DNA of 53,382 nucleotides from IMG/VR virus record IMGVR_UViG_3300046535_001175, positions 1-53,382 of that record, one strand, 5' to 3'. The notes beneath the pieces are model-generated. The model saw only the letters and a list, made by a program, of their open reading frames with translations. It had not been told where the DNA came from and ran no database searches. The DNA is from a virus. Positions 30,698 through 37,785 of this stretch are shown here, piece after piece; position 1 is the first letter of the stretch; every line of letters begins with the position of its first letter. The translations under genes were made by a program, and so were the position numbers.

Positions 30698-30876
30698 ACC
30701 GCGCGCTTACCTGGTTGGTCGCGCTCGCGCTCGCCGGCTGCGCTGCGCCGGTGCCCGAGTCGCACAAGCACCACGACGAGCACTCGTTGCTCGGCGACCC
30801 CTGCGAGCTCGACAGCGATTGCCGTGACGACGCGCTGTACTGCCTCTATCAGATTTGCACGCAGGTGAAGCAGTGA
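30694..30876 (+). CDS. small lipoprotein with Cys-rich secreted domain
   Basis: A 60-residue protein. The signal peptide ALTWLVALALAGC has an LAGC lipobox, so the mature form would begin at Cys and be lipid-anchored outside the inner membrane. The remainder, after a His-rich spacer (SHKHHDEHS), is CELDSDCRDDALYCLYQICT, a four-Cys pattern common in secreted myxobacterial proteins and probably disulphide-bonded. Being in the rightward early operon, it is more likely a superinfection-exclusion or receptor-masking lipoprotein than an outer spanin. GTG start. Confidence 0.6.
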   Translation: MNRALTWLVALALAGCAAPVPESHKHHDEHSLLGDPCELDSDCRDDALYCLYQICTQVKQ

Positions 30877-31157
30877 TCTACGGCGCAGGCGCACTCGACT
30901 TCGAAGAGCAGTTCGCGGCGCAGCGGGTCCAGCGCACGCTCTCTGCGTCGGAGTTCCGCGACGGCGTGTTCTTCGCGCGACTGATCATGATATTCGCGCA
31001 GGGTGCCCGCATCGCCGCCGAAGCTGACAACCCGGTCGAGCAAGGCCGCTGGCTTGGCGGGGCCTACGCGCTCGCACTCGAGGCGCTCGAGAACGGCGCC
31101 AACCCGCGCGACCTGAAGGCGCTGCTGGCTAAGGCTGTGCCAAAAGAATCGACGTAG
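30873..31157 (+). CDS. unknown helical protein
   Basis: A 94-residue protein with GTG start overlapping the lipoprotein stop. Helical core FRDGVFFARLIMIFAQGARI then GRWLGGAYALALEALENGAN, with ALLAKAVPKEST at the end. Last gene before the second promoter region. Function unknown. Confidence 0.55.
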   Translation: MIYGAGALDFEEQFAAQRVQRTLSASEFRDGVFFARLIMIFAQGARIAAEADNPVEQGRWLGGAYALALEALENGANPRDLKALLAKAVPKEST

Positions 31158-31254
31158 CCCGGTCGATTCCTGGCGAAGCAACCTTGCAATACGAGTAGCC
31201 CGGTACTATCTTAGATGAGTGGTCGCAAGGCGCGACACAGAGGAGAGCGGGAAG
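31154..31254 (+). promoter_or_regulatory. second rightward control region and promoter P2
   Basis: Copy of the leader at 29186. TTGCAA (31184-31189) lies exactly 35 nt before GTGGTCGCAAG (31219-31229), as TTGCGA does in P1. AGGAGAGCG and the ATG at 31255 follow. Here the -10 is weaker (TATCTT, 31207-31212, 17-nt spacer). The 10-bp sequence GTAGCCCGGT occurs twice (31154-31163, 31195-31204), one copy inside the promoter spacer, a likely operator pair 41 bp apart. Confidence 0.6.
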
Positions 31255-31515
31255 ATGGAAATCAAGTCAGCGAAGCAGAACTCGACGCATGACGTGATCA
31301 CGAGTCAAGCTGATGAGCTTGGCGACCTCATCACCTACGCGGTGCCATGCTACGTGCCGCGAGCTGGCTACTCGATCAACGACGTCGTCGCAGAACTCGG
31401 CGGAATTACGTATCTGCCTTCGCAGACAGCCGAGCGCCGCGCTGCCATTGACGAGCGCCGAGTCTTTGCGTGTGTGTGCGAAGAAGGCCAGGGAAAATTG
31501 GTCGCGCGATCATGA
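31255..31515 (+). CDS. unknown small protein
   Basis: An 86-residue protein, MEIKSAKQNSTHDVITSQAD, with a central beta-rich segment (YVPRAGYSINDVVAELGGIT) and a C-terminal Cys pair (CVCEE). AGGAGAG lies upstream of the ATG. First gene after P2. Function unknown. Confidence 0.55.
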   Translation: MEIKSAKQNSTHDVITSQADELGDLITYAVPCYVPRAGYSINDVVAELGGITYLPSQTAERRAAIDERRVFACVCEEGQGKLVARS

Positions 31516-31697
31516 TCGATCGCTCGCAAATCACCGTAACCCTGCAGGTCACCGCCGAGCAGCGCGCCGCGTACGATGCCGCGGCCGAGCGTTGCGGCGA
31601 TATGAGCCGCCAAGCGTGGTGCAAGGCCGTGCTCGACGCCGCGGCCGGCCTGAGCGAGCTACCGAAGCAAATGAAACGAGCAGGAGTGAAACCATGA
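31512..31697 (+). CDS. ribbon-helix-helix-like small protein
   Basis: A 61-residue protein. The strand SQITVTLQVTAEQRAAYDAA followed by AERCGDMSRQAWCKAVLDAA matches the one-strand, two-helix order of CopG/Arc-type dimers that bind DNA through paired strands. ATGA start. Probably a regulator; target unknown. Confidence 0.55.
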   Translation: MIDRSQITVTLQVTAEQRAAYDAAAERCGDMSRQAWCKAVLDAAAGLSELPKQMKRAGVKP

Positions 31698-31885
31698 GCG
31701 ACCCTGACGACAACTTCGAGGCCGAGCAACTGATCGGCGATCCGCACGATTGGAAGTGCCCCGAGTGCGGCTACCCAAATCACGGCGAAGACGACAAGTG
31801 CTTCGACTGCGGGCAAGAGCGCAACTCCGAGCCCGAGACATGGCAGCTCGCGGCGATCGCGTTGGCGGGGAAGACCGGGCCATGA
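31694..31885 (+). CDS. RanBP2-type zinc-finger protein
   Basis: A 63-residue protein with WKCPECGYPNHGEDDKCFDC starting near residue 21. It fits W-x-C-x2-C-x3-N-x6-C-x2-C exactly, the RanBP2/NZF consensus known for binding single-stranded RNA or ubiquitin. The flanks are acidic. It is small enough that the finger is nearly the whole protein. In a phage with no ubiquitin target, RNA or protein binding is more likely. ATGA junctions on both sides. Confidence 0.65.
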   Translation: MSDPDDNFEAEQLIGDPHDWKCPECGYPNHGEDDKCFDCGQERNSEPETWQLAAIALAGKTGP

Positions 31886-32058
31886 GCGCCGAGCGACGTG
31901 CAGAGATTCGCGCCAAGACGATCGTTGTCCGGGACCGGCTCGCGCGGATCTCGGGCGCCGAGGGTCCGATCAAGCTGCTTGCGGAGGCGTTCGGCTGCAT
32001 CCATGCCCTGGCGGAAGCGGTTGAGCTCCTGCTCGACGAAACGAAGGAACGGTCATGA
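31882..32058 (+). CDS. unknown 58-residue helical protein
   Basis: ATGA start. Two helices: RRAEIRAKTIVVRDRLARIS, then LLAEAFGCIHALAEAVELLL. Likely a small oligomeric helical bundle. Function unknown. Confidence 0.5.
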   Translation: MSAERRAEIRAKTIVVRDRLARISGAEGPIKLLAEAFGCIHALAEAVELLLDETKERS

Positions 32059-32414
32059 CGCGCGAATCCCGCATCGCCATCGCGCGCGAGCGCAAGGTGG
32101 TCGCCATCCTCGCCGAACTCATGCACCAAGCGCGCCGCTCCGGAGTCGAACTCACGGTCGACGTGCTCGAAGGACTCGACTGGGCCCGCGCCGCGCTGCT
32201 AGCCGGTGTGCGCCCGCCGAGCGAGACCACGATCTCGGTCATTCGGGAACGTGTGCGCACCGGGCAGACGGGACGGCGGGCAGCAGTGAACGCGCCGACA
32301 TGCCGATGCGGTCGAGCGCTAGTGCCTGGCACGACGGAATGCGCGGAACACTCGGTCTCGGACGCGGAGCTGATGGAGACGCTACGCAACGTCAGACAGG
32401 AGGGGCCGGTATGA
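32055..32414 (+). CDS. unknown protein, paralogue of the 29255 gene, with zinc knuckle
   Basis: A 119-residue protein. Residues 5-70 align with the first rightward gene (IARERKVVAILAELMHQARR, then LDWARAALLAGVRPPSETTI). Residues 75-95 add CRCGRALVPGTTECAEH, a probable zinc knuckle that the shorter copy lacks. Its last helix is acidic. ATGA start. Function unknown. Confidence 0.6.
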   Translation: MTRESRIAIARERKVVAILAELMHQARRSGVELTVDVLEGLDWARAALLAGVRPPSETTISVIRERVRTGQTGRRAAVNAPTCRCGRALVPGTTECAEHSVSDAELMETLRNVRQEGPV

Positions 32415-32623
32415 CGCCAGAAAAATGCATCGCGCTAATACGCGCGCAGGTGCACAGCGCGAAATCAATTCTTGATGCGTGTCGTGCATTAGGAGAGATT
32501 GAAAGGTTGCTCGACGAATACGATGAGTCTGATTCTAGCGCGCAAGGCAATGTAGGGACCGAAACACGGACGGTGATACTTCTGGGCCCACCAAAAGCGC
32601 CAGATGCTAAGGATCAACTGTGA
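32411..32623 (+). CDS. unknown 70-residue protein
   Basis: ATGA start with AGGAGGGG upstream. The N-terminal helical region (CIALIRAQVHSAKSILDACR, then ALGEIERLLDEYDES) is followed by a flexible tail ending PPKAPDAKDQL. It directly precedes the nuclease gene with a 4-nt overlap. Function unknown. Confidence 0.5.
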   Translation: MTPEKCIALIRAQVHSAKSILDACRALGEIERLLDEYDESDSSAQGNVGTETRTVILLGPPKAPDAKDQL

Positions 32624-33729
32624 CCATCTACCGAGCCAGCGAGATGCCGCTCGCCTTCAAGTGCGGCGGATCCGTGCGCCTCCCCGTCGTACGCGCGCGC
32701 GAAACGCACGACGCGGCCGACGTCGGCACGGCCGTGCACGCCGCGCTGCGCTCGCTGGTCGAAACCGGATCGGTCAACTGGGACGCCCTGCCCGGCATCG
32801 CCGCGAGCTACGGCGCCAACTACGACGAAGTCCGCATGCTGGTCGCGATCGGCGCGAAACTGTGGCCGCAGATCGAGGCGAGTTTCCCGGATGCGCTGAC
32901 AGAAGTTCCGCTTTGGGTTGCCCTTGAGAAGGATCTCACCGGTCACGCCGACATTCTTTCGATCGTCGAAGATGTGGGCCGTATCGGCGATTGGAAGTCC
33001 GGTCGAAAAGACGCAAACTATCAGCACCAAATGCGCGCGTATGGAGCATTGCTCCTGGAATCATACGCAAGCCTCCGAGAGTGCACTGTTACGCTCATCT
33101 GGCTGCGAGATCAGGAGATCGAGAATTACACGGTCACCCGTGCCGATGCCGAGTCGTGGTGGTTGGAATACGACACACGCGTAGTCAACTGGGATGGCAT
33201 CTTCCGCGTCGGCGCACACTGCCAGCACTGCCCGCGTTCTCACGAGTGCGAGGCCGCAAACGCGATGGTGCGCCGCGACGTGGCCGCGTTCACCGATTCG
33301 CCGATCGTGACGCGCGTCGAGTCCGAGCTCGCGGTGATGGCACCGGAGCAGATCATCGATCTCTACGAAAAGGCTGCGCTGGTCGAATCGTACGCCGAGC
33401 GCGTGCGGCGCGCGATCAAGCATTACGTGCAGGCTGGTCACCAGGTCGAAGCCGCCGACGGCAGCAAGCTCGAGCTGAAGACCGAGAACCGCCGCTCACT
33501 CGAGCCGCTCAAGGCGTGGCCGGTGCTCGAGGACACCGCGGCTTTCACATCGCAGGACTTCGCCGCGTGCATCGATATGCGGATTTCGCGAGTCGAGAAG
33601 GTGCTCGCATCCAAATCACCAAGAGGGCAAGGCGCGGCGGCGGTCCGGAAGCTGTCGGCCGCGCTCGAGGCCGCTGGTGCGATCGAAACTACCGAAGTGC
33701 AAACGCTCGCCGTCAAGCGGGCTCGATAG
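32620..33729 (+). CDS. Cas4/AddB-like PD-(D/E)XK nuclease
   Basis: A 369-residue protein. PD-(D/E)XK motifs: GTAVHAAL (H40), LTGHADILS (D111), IGDWKSGRK (D124, K126), then YQHQMRAYG. The N-terminal RASEMPLAFKCGGS gives a Cys at 15 and the C-terminal CQHCPRSHEC gives Cys at 201, 204 and 210. One Cys before and three after the catalytic core is the iron-sulphur arrangement of Cas4 and AddB. It probably degrades DNA ends 5'-3' or 3'-5' to make single strands for recombination. The C-terminal 120 residues (from about 240) are an extra helical region. GTG start. Confidence 0.8.
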   Translation: MTIYRASEMPLAFKCGGSVRLPVVRARETHDAADVGTAVHAALRSLVETGSVNWDALPGIAASYGANYDEVRMLVAIGAKLWPQIEASFPDALTEVPLWVALEKDLTGHADILSIVEDVGRIGDWKSGRKDANYQHQMRAYGALLLESYASLRECTVTLIWLRDQEIENYTVTRADAESWWLEYDTRVVNWDGIFRVGAHCQHCPRSHECEAANAMVRRDVAAFTDSPIVTRVESELAVMAPEQIIDLYEKAALVESYAERVRRAIKHYVQAGHQVEAADGSKLELKTENRRSLEPLKAWPVLEDTAAFTSQDFAACIDMRISRVEKVLASKSPRGQGAAAVRKLSAALEAAGAIETTEVQTLAVKRAR

Positions 33730-33743
33730 AACGGGAGAGAATC

Positions 33744-34667
33744 ATGGCAAACGACGCTCAGGTATTGGATCCGATCGACGCGCTGACGCTCGGCGCGGAA
33801 GAGGGCGACTTGGTGTCGCGGATGGACACAACGGCCATCGCGGCTATCACCAGAAGCGAGGTCGAGTCACAGATCACCGCGGCGCACAAGTACCCGCGGT
33901 CGATCGCACGTTTCCTGAAGGATGCCCGGACACTCGCAACCATCACGCAGGACGTCGCCGAGAGCTGCATCTACTCGATTCCGCGCGATGGCAAGCTGAT
34001 CGCAGGACCGTCAGTACGTCTCGCCGAGCTCTGCGCGAGTGCATACGGTAATCTGCATGTTGCAGCTCGCGTGCTCGATCCGGAAGCCCGTGACATCGGA
34101 GCGCAGGGTGTGGCATGGGATCTTGAGCGCAATCTGCGTGTGACCGTCGAGACTCGACGCAGAATCGTCGGCCGCAATGGCAAGCGCTACAACGACGATC
34201 TGATAATTCTCACCGGCAACGCAGCCGCCAGCATCGCGCTGCGCAACGCAATCTTCCGCGTGATCCCTCGGAGCTATGTGCAGCTCATCTACGACGCCGC
34301 GCGCAAGGTATCTGTCGGCGACGCGAAGACGCTCGACGCGCGCCGCACGGAGATCGCCGATCGCTTGCAGAAGATCGGTGTGCCGTTCGAGCGCGTGCTC
34401 GCCAAGCTCGGCAAGACCGGCATCGAAGACATCGGGCTCGAGGATCTCGAGGTATTGATCGGACTCGGCTCGGCGATCAAGAACGGCGAGGCGCAGATCG
34501 ACGACTTGTTCCCGCCCGCGGCACCAGCGCCCGCAGCACCAGCCGACGACGGCAAGCGCATCTCGCTCAAGGGCAACAAGAACGATGCGCCTGCGGCTGC
34601 GAAGGACGAGCAGGGCTCGCTCGAGTCGCAGTTGCAAGCGTCGGTCGATCGCGGGAAGGCCAAGTGA
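33744..34667 (+). CDS. conserved phage protein, recombination partner candidate
   Basis: A 307-residue protein of a type recurrent in phages. Segments seen: RSEVESQITAAHKYPRSIAR, then TQDVAESCIYSIPRDGKLIA, GPSVRLAELCASAYGN, DLERNLRVTVETRRRI and LTGNAAASIALRNAIFRVIP. The C-terminus is a helical region (GIEDIGLEDLEVLIGLG) and an Ala/Pro linker. Its place straight after a Cas4-like exonuclease is where a single-strand annealing protein would sit, and the GPSVRLAE plus basic helices could form such a fold. That is inference; I cannot name the family. GGGAGAG site before the ATG. Confidence 0.6.
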   Translation: MANDAQVLDPIDALTLGAEEGDLVSRMDTTAIAAITRSEVESQITAAHKYPRSIARFLKDARTLATITQDVAESCIYSIPRDGKLIAGPSVRLAELCASAYGNLHVAARVLDPEARDIGAQGVAWDLERNLRVTVETRRRIVGRNGKRYNDDLIILTGNAAASIALRNAIFRVIPRSYVQLIYDAARKVSVGDAKTLDARRTEIADRLQKIGVPFERVLAKLGKTGIEDIGLEDLEVLIGLGSAIKNGEAQIDDLFPPAAPAPAAPADDGKRISLKGNKNDAPAAAKDEQGSLESQLQASVDRGKAK

Positions 34668-34939
34668 CCATGGCGCACGACAACAAGCCACCCGCCCGGC
34701 AACCGGACCCAGAGTCGCTCGCACCGCCGAAGAAGCCACGACGCACGCGTGAAGAGCGCATCGCCGAGCTGCAGGCGTTGCAAGCGCGCGACATGCTGCG
34801 CGAGGAGCTCAAGATCGCGATGGAGCAACTCGCAAGCACGATTCGCGAAGCCAAGGCGGGAACAGTTCCGTGGCTGAGCGCGGTGCATCAGTGTGAGAGC
34901 GTGATGGAAGCGCTTCGGAAGATCGAGGCGTTACCGTGA
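34664..34939 (+). CDS. unknown charged helical protein
   Basis: A 91-residue protein with a basic Pro-rich start (PARQPDPESLAPPKKPRRTR) and a coiled-coil-like helix (EERIAELQALQARDMLREEL). It starts with GTG in a GTGA junction, or ATG at 34670. A 4-nt overlap follows. Function unknown; possibly an accessory to the recombination pair. Confidence 0.55.
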   Translation: MTMAHDNKPPARQPDPESLAPPKKPRRTREERIAELQALQARDMLREELKIAMEQLASTIREAKAGTVPWLSAVHQCESVMEALRKIEALP

Positions 34940-35730
34940 TCGATCTGCCCAAAGACATCACCCTGATTTCCGGAGTCGGCGAGCGCGAAGAGCATACCGC
35001 CTGTCTCATGTCCGCAGCGGCCTGGTTCGCCGGCCAAGACGAAAGCGTTGGCGACGCGCCACCGTGCGTCAGCCGAGTCGTGCGGCCGATCGCGATTCAG
35101 CTGAACGATGGCCCATGGTGGACCGACAATGCCGAGCGCACGGATCAGCTCTTGCCGCTCGCGCTGCGGCTTGTCGGTACCGCGAGCACGCCGGAGATCG
35201 AGGCGCAGCGACTGTGCTTGCTACTGCATCGGTCGCTGTGCGTCTGGCTGCCCGATGGGCTTGAGCATGTTGCCTCGGCAATCGAAGCGAAGAACAAAGC
35301 GCGCGCAACTGAACTGCGAACGCACGCCGTAACGCTTCGGGCGTTTCCGATCGAGCGATTGCAACCGGCGCTCGCTGACCTCGCTGACCTCACTGACCTC
35401 GCTGACCTCGCTGACCTCACTGACCTCGCTGACCTCGCTGACCTCGCTGCCCTCGCTGACCTCGCTGACCTCGCTGCCCTCGCTGCCCGCGCTTACCTCG
35501 CTGCCCGCGCTGTCCGCGCTGTCCGCGCTGACCTCGCTGACCTCGCTGCCCTCACTGACTTCGCTGCCCGCGCTGCCCGCGCTTACCTCGCTGCCCTCGC
35601 TGACTTCGCTGCCCTCGCTGACTTCGCTGACTTCGCTGATTCAACAGCACTGGCCAAGAGACAACGTGAAGCGCGCGAGCTGTTGCGGCAGCTGATCGAG
35701 GACATGATCGCGATCAAGGATCCAGCATGA
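34936..35730 (+). CDS. protein with 30 tripeptide repeats
   Basis: A 264-residue protein. Residues 1-143 are an ordinary globular domain (PWWTDNAERTDQLLPLALRL, then PEIEAQRLCLLLHRSLCVWL). Residues 147-236 are 30 consecutive triplets of the form A-x-L/F/R (ADL, TDL, AAL, ADF and variants), encoded by a near-perfect 9-bp tandem array. The last 28 residues are a charged helix (KRQREARELLRQLIEDMIAI). A continuous Ala-Asp-Leu helix with one hydrophobic face per turn is plausible. Function unknown. ATGA overlap with the next gene. Confidence 0.65.
   Translation: MIDLPKDITLISGVGEREEHTACLMSAAAWFAGQDESVGDAPPCVSRVVRPIAIQLNDGPWWTDNAERTDQLLPLALRLVGTASTPEIEAQRLCLLLHRSLCVWLPDGLEHVASAIEAKNKARATELRTHAVTLRAFPIERLQPALADLADLTDLADLADLTDLADLADLAALADLADLAALAARAYLAARAVRAVRADLADLAALTDFAARAARAYLAALADFAALADFADFADSTALAKRQREARELLRQLIEDMIAIKDPA
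35374..35643 (+). repeat. 30-unit 9-bp tandem repeat
   Basis: Units resemble GCTGACCTC, with variants changing one to three bases (GCTGCCCTC, GCTGACTTC, GCTGCCCGC). Thirty units occupy 270 bp and stay in frame with the gene. The 5' part is most uniform and the 3' part more diverged. Length change by slippage would shift the protein by whole triplets without a frameshift. Confidence 0.85.
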
Positions 35731-36038
35731 AGGTCAAACTATTCGAGATCCGCGACGCGGCCACGTTCTTCCCCGCGATCGCGATTCAGGTGTCTGGCGC
35801 CGATGGCTATCTCGCACGACGTGCCGGATACGGAGCGCCCTGCGTGCTCTTCGCGCATCTACATGGCAGTCGCCCTATCGAGTACGACTGTTACAACTGG
35901 AACGACCGGACGTACAAGGTTGCGCACAAGCACATCATCGAGCATTTCGACGAACTCGAGGACGGCGCGGTGATCGACGTCGAGTACATCCTCGGCGAGA
36001 CAGAAGCACCGAAGAAGTCCGAGAGCGAATCCCCATGA
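35727..36038 (+). CDS. unknown protein
   Basis: A 103-residue alpha/beta protein: MKVKLFEIRDAATFFPAIAI, then GYGAPCVLFAHLHGSRPIEY and YKVAHKHIIEHFDELEDGAV. Ends in a Ser/Glu tail. The small-domain pattern resembles conserved hypothetical proteins of many phages. ATGA start. Function unknown. Confidence 0.6.
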   Translation: MKVKLFEIRDAATFFPAIAIQVSGADGYLARRAGYGAPCVLFAHLHGSRPIEYDCYNWNDRTYKVAHKHIIEHFDELEDGAVIDVEYILGETEAPKKSESESP

Positions 36039-36238
36039 GGAACGGCAACGACCGTCAACTGCACGGCCGGTGCCGAGCGTGCGCGCTGATCTACTCGTGG
36101 ACAGGCGCACCCAAGCACCGTGACGCGCGCTGCAAGCGCTGCGGTGGACCACTCGGCCGCGGGACTGTGCTCGGCATGGAGAAGCACGTGTTCGAGCGGC
36201 CTGACGACGTCAACGCAGGGAAGGTACTCGCGTCATGA
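36035..36238 (+). CDS. zinc-ribbon small protein
   Basis: A 67-residue protein with HGRCRACALIYSWTG and DARCKRCGGPLGRG, a four-Cys ribbon (CxxC-x17-CxxC). ATGA start. Likely binds nucleic acid or a host protein. Function unknown. Confidence 0.6.
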   Translation: MRNGNDRQLHGRCRACALIYSWTGAPKHRDARCKRCGGPLGRGTVLGMEKHVFERPDDVNAGKVLAS

Positions 36239-36522
36239 GCATGAGCGACGAGCAATATCTGAACGTCCAGAGCCAGGTCATGCTGTTCGGCGCGCTCGTC
36301 CGAGGCCTCGACCTCAACGGGTTCATCGAACGCGCAGAGCGAGCTGACGCGGTCGGCGCACTGTTAGCGCCGTCGCATTGGATCGCGGGCAAGGACAAGC
36401 TCGAGCTCGTCCTGACGCTCGCGAGAAAACTGCGTGCGTTTCAGGCGGCGCTCCCGTCCGAGGCAGAGGCAGAGCGGCTCGATGCAGAGGCGAACGCGCT
36501 GCGGGTGAGGCTGGGTGTATGA
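36235..36522 (+). CDS. unknown helical protein
   Basis: A 95-residue protein, MSMSDEQYLNVQSQVMLFGA, with helical segments (RGLDLNGFIERAERADAVGA, LELVLTLARKLRAFQ) and an acidic C-terminus. ATGA start. Function unknown. Confidence 0.55.
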   Translation: MSMSDEQYLNVQSQVMLFGALVRGLDLNGFIERAERADAVGALLAPSHWIAGKDKLELVLTLARKLRAFQAALPSEAEAERLDAEANALRVRLGV

Positions 36523-36752
36523 GCAAGTCGCGGGCGATGAGCATCCAGAACGCGCTCGGGCTCAACCCGCTCGAAGTGCAAGCGCTGCGTGAAGCCGCAC
36601 GCGACGCGCACCTACCCTTCGAGATGTACTGCCGGGTGATGCTGCTCGCGGCCGCCGGGTTCGGCGGTGTCGTCGAGCATCTCGATCGCGTGGTCGACGC
36701 GTCGTACAAGGTGGATAGGACGCACACCAAGCTGGCGGTGAAGCGTGGCTGA
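36519..36752 (+). CDS. unknown small protein
   Basis: A 77-residue protein: MSIQNALGLNPLEVQALREA then ARDAHLPFEMYCRVMLLAAA, two helices and a basic tail. ATGA start; its 3' end overlaps the DUF5131 gene by 8 nt. Function unknown. Confidence 0.55.
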   Translation: MSKSRAMSIQNALGLNPLEVQALREAARDAHLPFEMYCRVMLLAAAGFGGVVEHLDRVVDASYKVDRTHTKLAVKRG

Positions 36753-37785
36753 CACATCCATAGAGTGGACCGACGTAACCTGGAACCCCGTGAGGGGTTG
36801 CGCGCGGGTCTCGCCGGGCTGCGAGCACTGCTACGCCGAGCGCCAGGCGCACCGCTTCTCCGGATTCGGTCAACCTTACGAGGGGCTGACGGTGCTGGGC
36901 AAGCACGGACCGCGCTGGACCGGAACCGCGCGCTTCGTGCCCGAGATGCTGGATGCGCCGCTGCGGTGGAGTAAGCCGCGGCGCGTGTTCGTGAACTCCA
37001 TGAGCGATCTGTTTCACGAGGACATCACCAATGGGCAGATCCTGCGAGTGTTCGATGTCATGCGCGACGCGCGGCAGCATACGTTTCAGATCTTGACTAA
37101 GCGCCCGGCGAGAATGCTGGAGTGGTTTCGTCGTTGGTCCGACCTTACGGGGGAGATCAACGACGCAAAGCTAGTAGGCGGTCCGGAGGAGCAGCGTAAA
37201 GCGCATCCATCGCCGCGCGGGCAGATGTTCGCGGAGTATCTGGAGACGCTTGGTGAAGCTCCGCCGCACGGTTGCGCGTGGCCAACCTTCGACTGGATGC
37301 AAGGCATGCGCTGGTGGCCCACCGAGATGCGGCTGCCGAACGTGCATCTCGGCGTCAGCTGCGAAGACCAGCAGCGCGCAGACGAACGAATACCGCTGCT
37401 GCTCGAGTGCCCTGCGGCCGTTAGGTTCGTGTCGCTTGAGCCGTTGCTCGGGCCGATCGACTTCACGATTCGAGGCTCGCGCGTTGAGGGTTGGGACGAG
37501 GATTGGAAGTACGACACGTTGCGCGGACGCGAGTGGGCATCACCACGCGACGACGATGAGCCGAACTCAGCTAGGCTATCGTGGGCGATTATCGGCTCCG
37601 AATCCGGCCCCGGCGCCCGCCCGATGCGAATCGAGTGGGCGCGCTCAATCGTGCAGCAGTGCCGCGATGCTGGCGTCCCCGTGTTCACCAAGCAGATCGC
37701 GAACGCGGTTGACCGCAAAGGCGGGAACCCGGAGCACTGGCCGCCCGGCGACTGGCCGCGCGAGTTCCCGGAGCCGCGGTCGTGA
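36745..37785 (+). CDS. DUF5131 (phage Gp37/Gp68) protein
   Basis: A 346-residue protein matching the phage Gp37/Gp68 family: IEWTDVTWNPVRGC, then VSPGCEHCYAERQA, and later VFVNSMSDLFHEDI, FQILTKRPARMLEW, LGVSCEDQQRADERI, FVSLEPLLGPIDF and WAIIGSESGPGARP. Cys at 19, 26 and 29 give C-x6-C-x2-C, suggestive of a radical-SAM-like metal cluster, but enzymatic activity is unproven. GTG start, 8-nt overlap. Its substrate is not readable here. Confidence 0.85.
   Translation: MADTSIEWTDVTWNPVRGCARVSPGCEHCYAERQAHRFSGFGQPYEGLTVLGKHGPRWTGTARFVPEMLDAPLRWSKPRRVFVNSMSDLFHEDITNGQILRVFDVMRDARQHTFQILTKRPARMLEWFRRWSDLTGEINDAKLVGGPEEQRKAHPSPRGQMFAEYLETLGEAPPHGCAWPTFDWMQGMRWWPTEMRLPNVHLGVSCEDQQRADERIPLLLECPAAVRFVSLEPLLGPIDFTIRGSRVEGWDEDWKYDTLRGREWASPRDDDEPNSARLSWAIIGSESGPGARPMRIEWARSIVQQCRDAGVPVFTKQIANAVDRKGGNPEHWPPGDWPREFPEPRS

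Noticed and set aside
31219-31515. Longer start at 31219 for the gene after P2
   Set aside because: It would begin within the conserved GTGGTCGCAAG leader and bypass the strong AGGAGAG site before the ATG at 31255.
35374-35643. CRISPR-like array
   Set aside because: The 9-bp repeats are directly tandem with no spacers and stay in one reading frame, so they are coding repeats.
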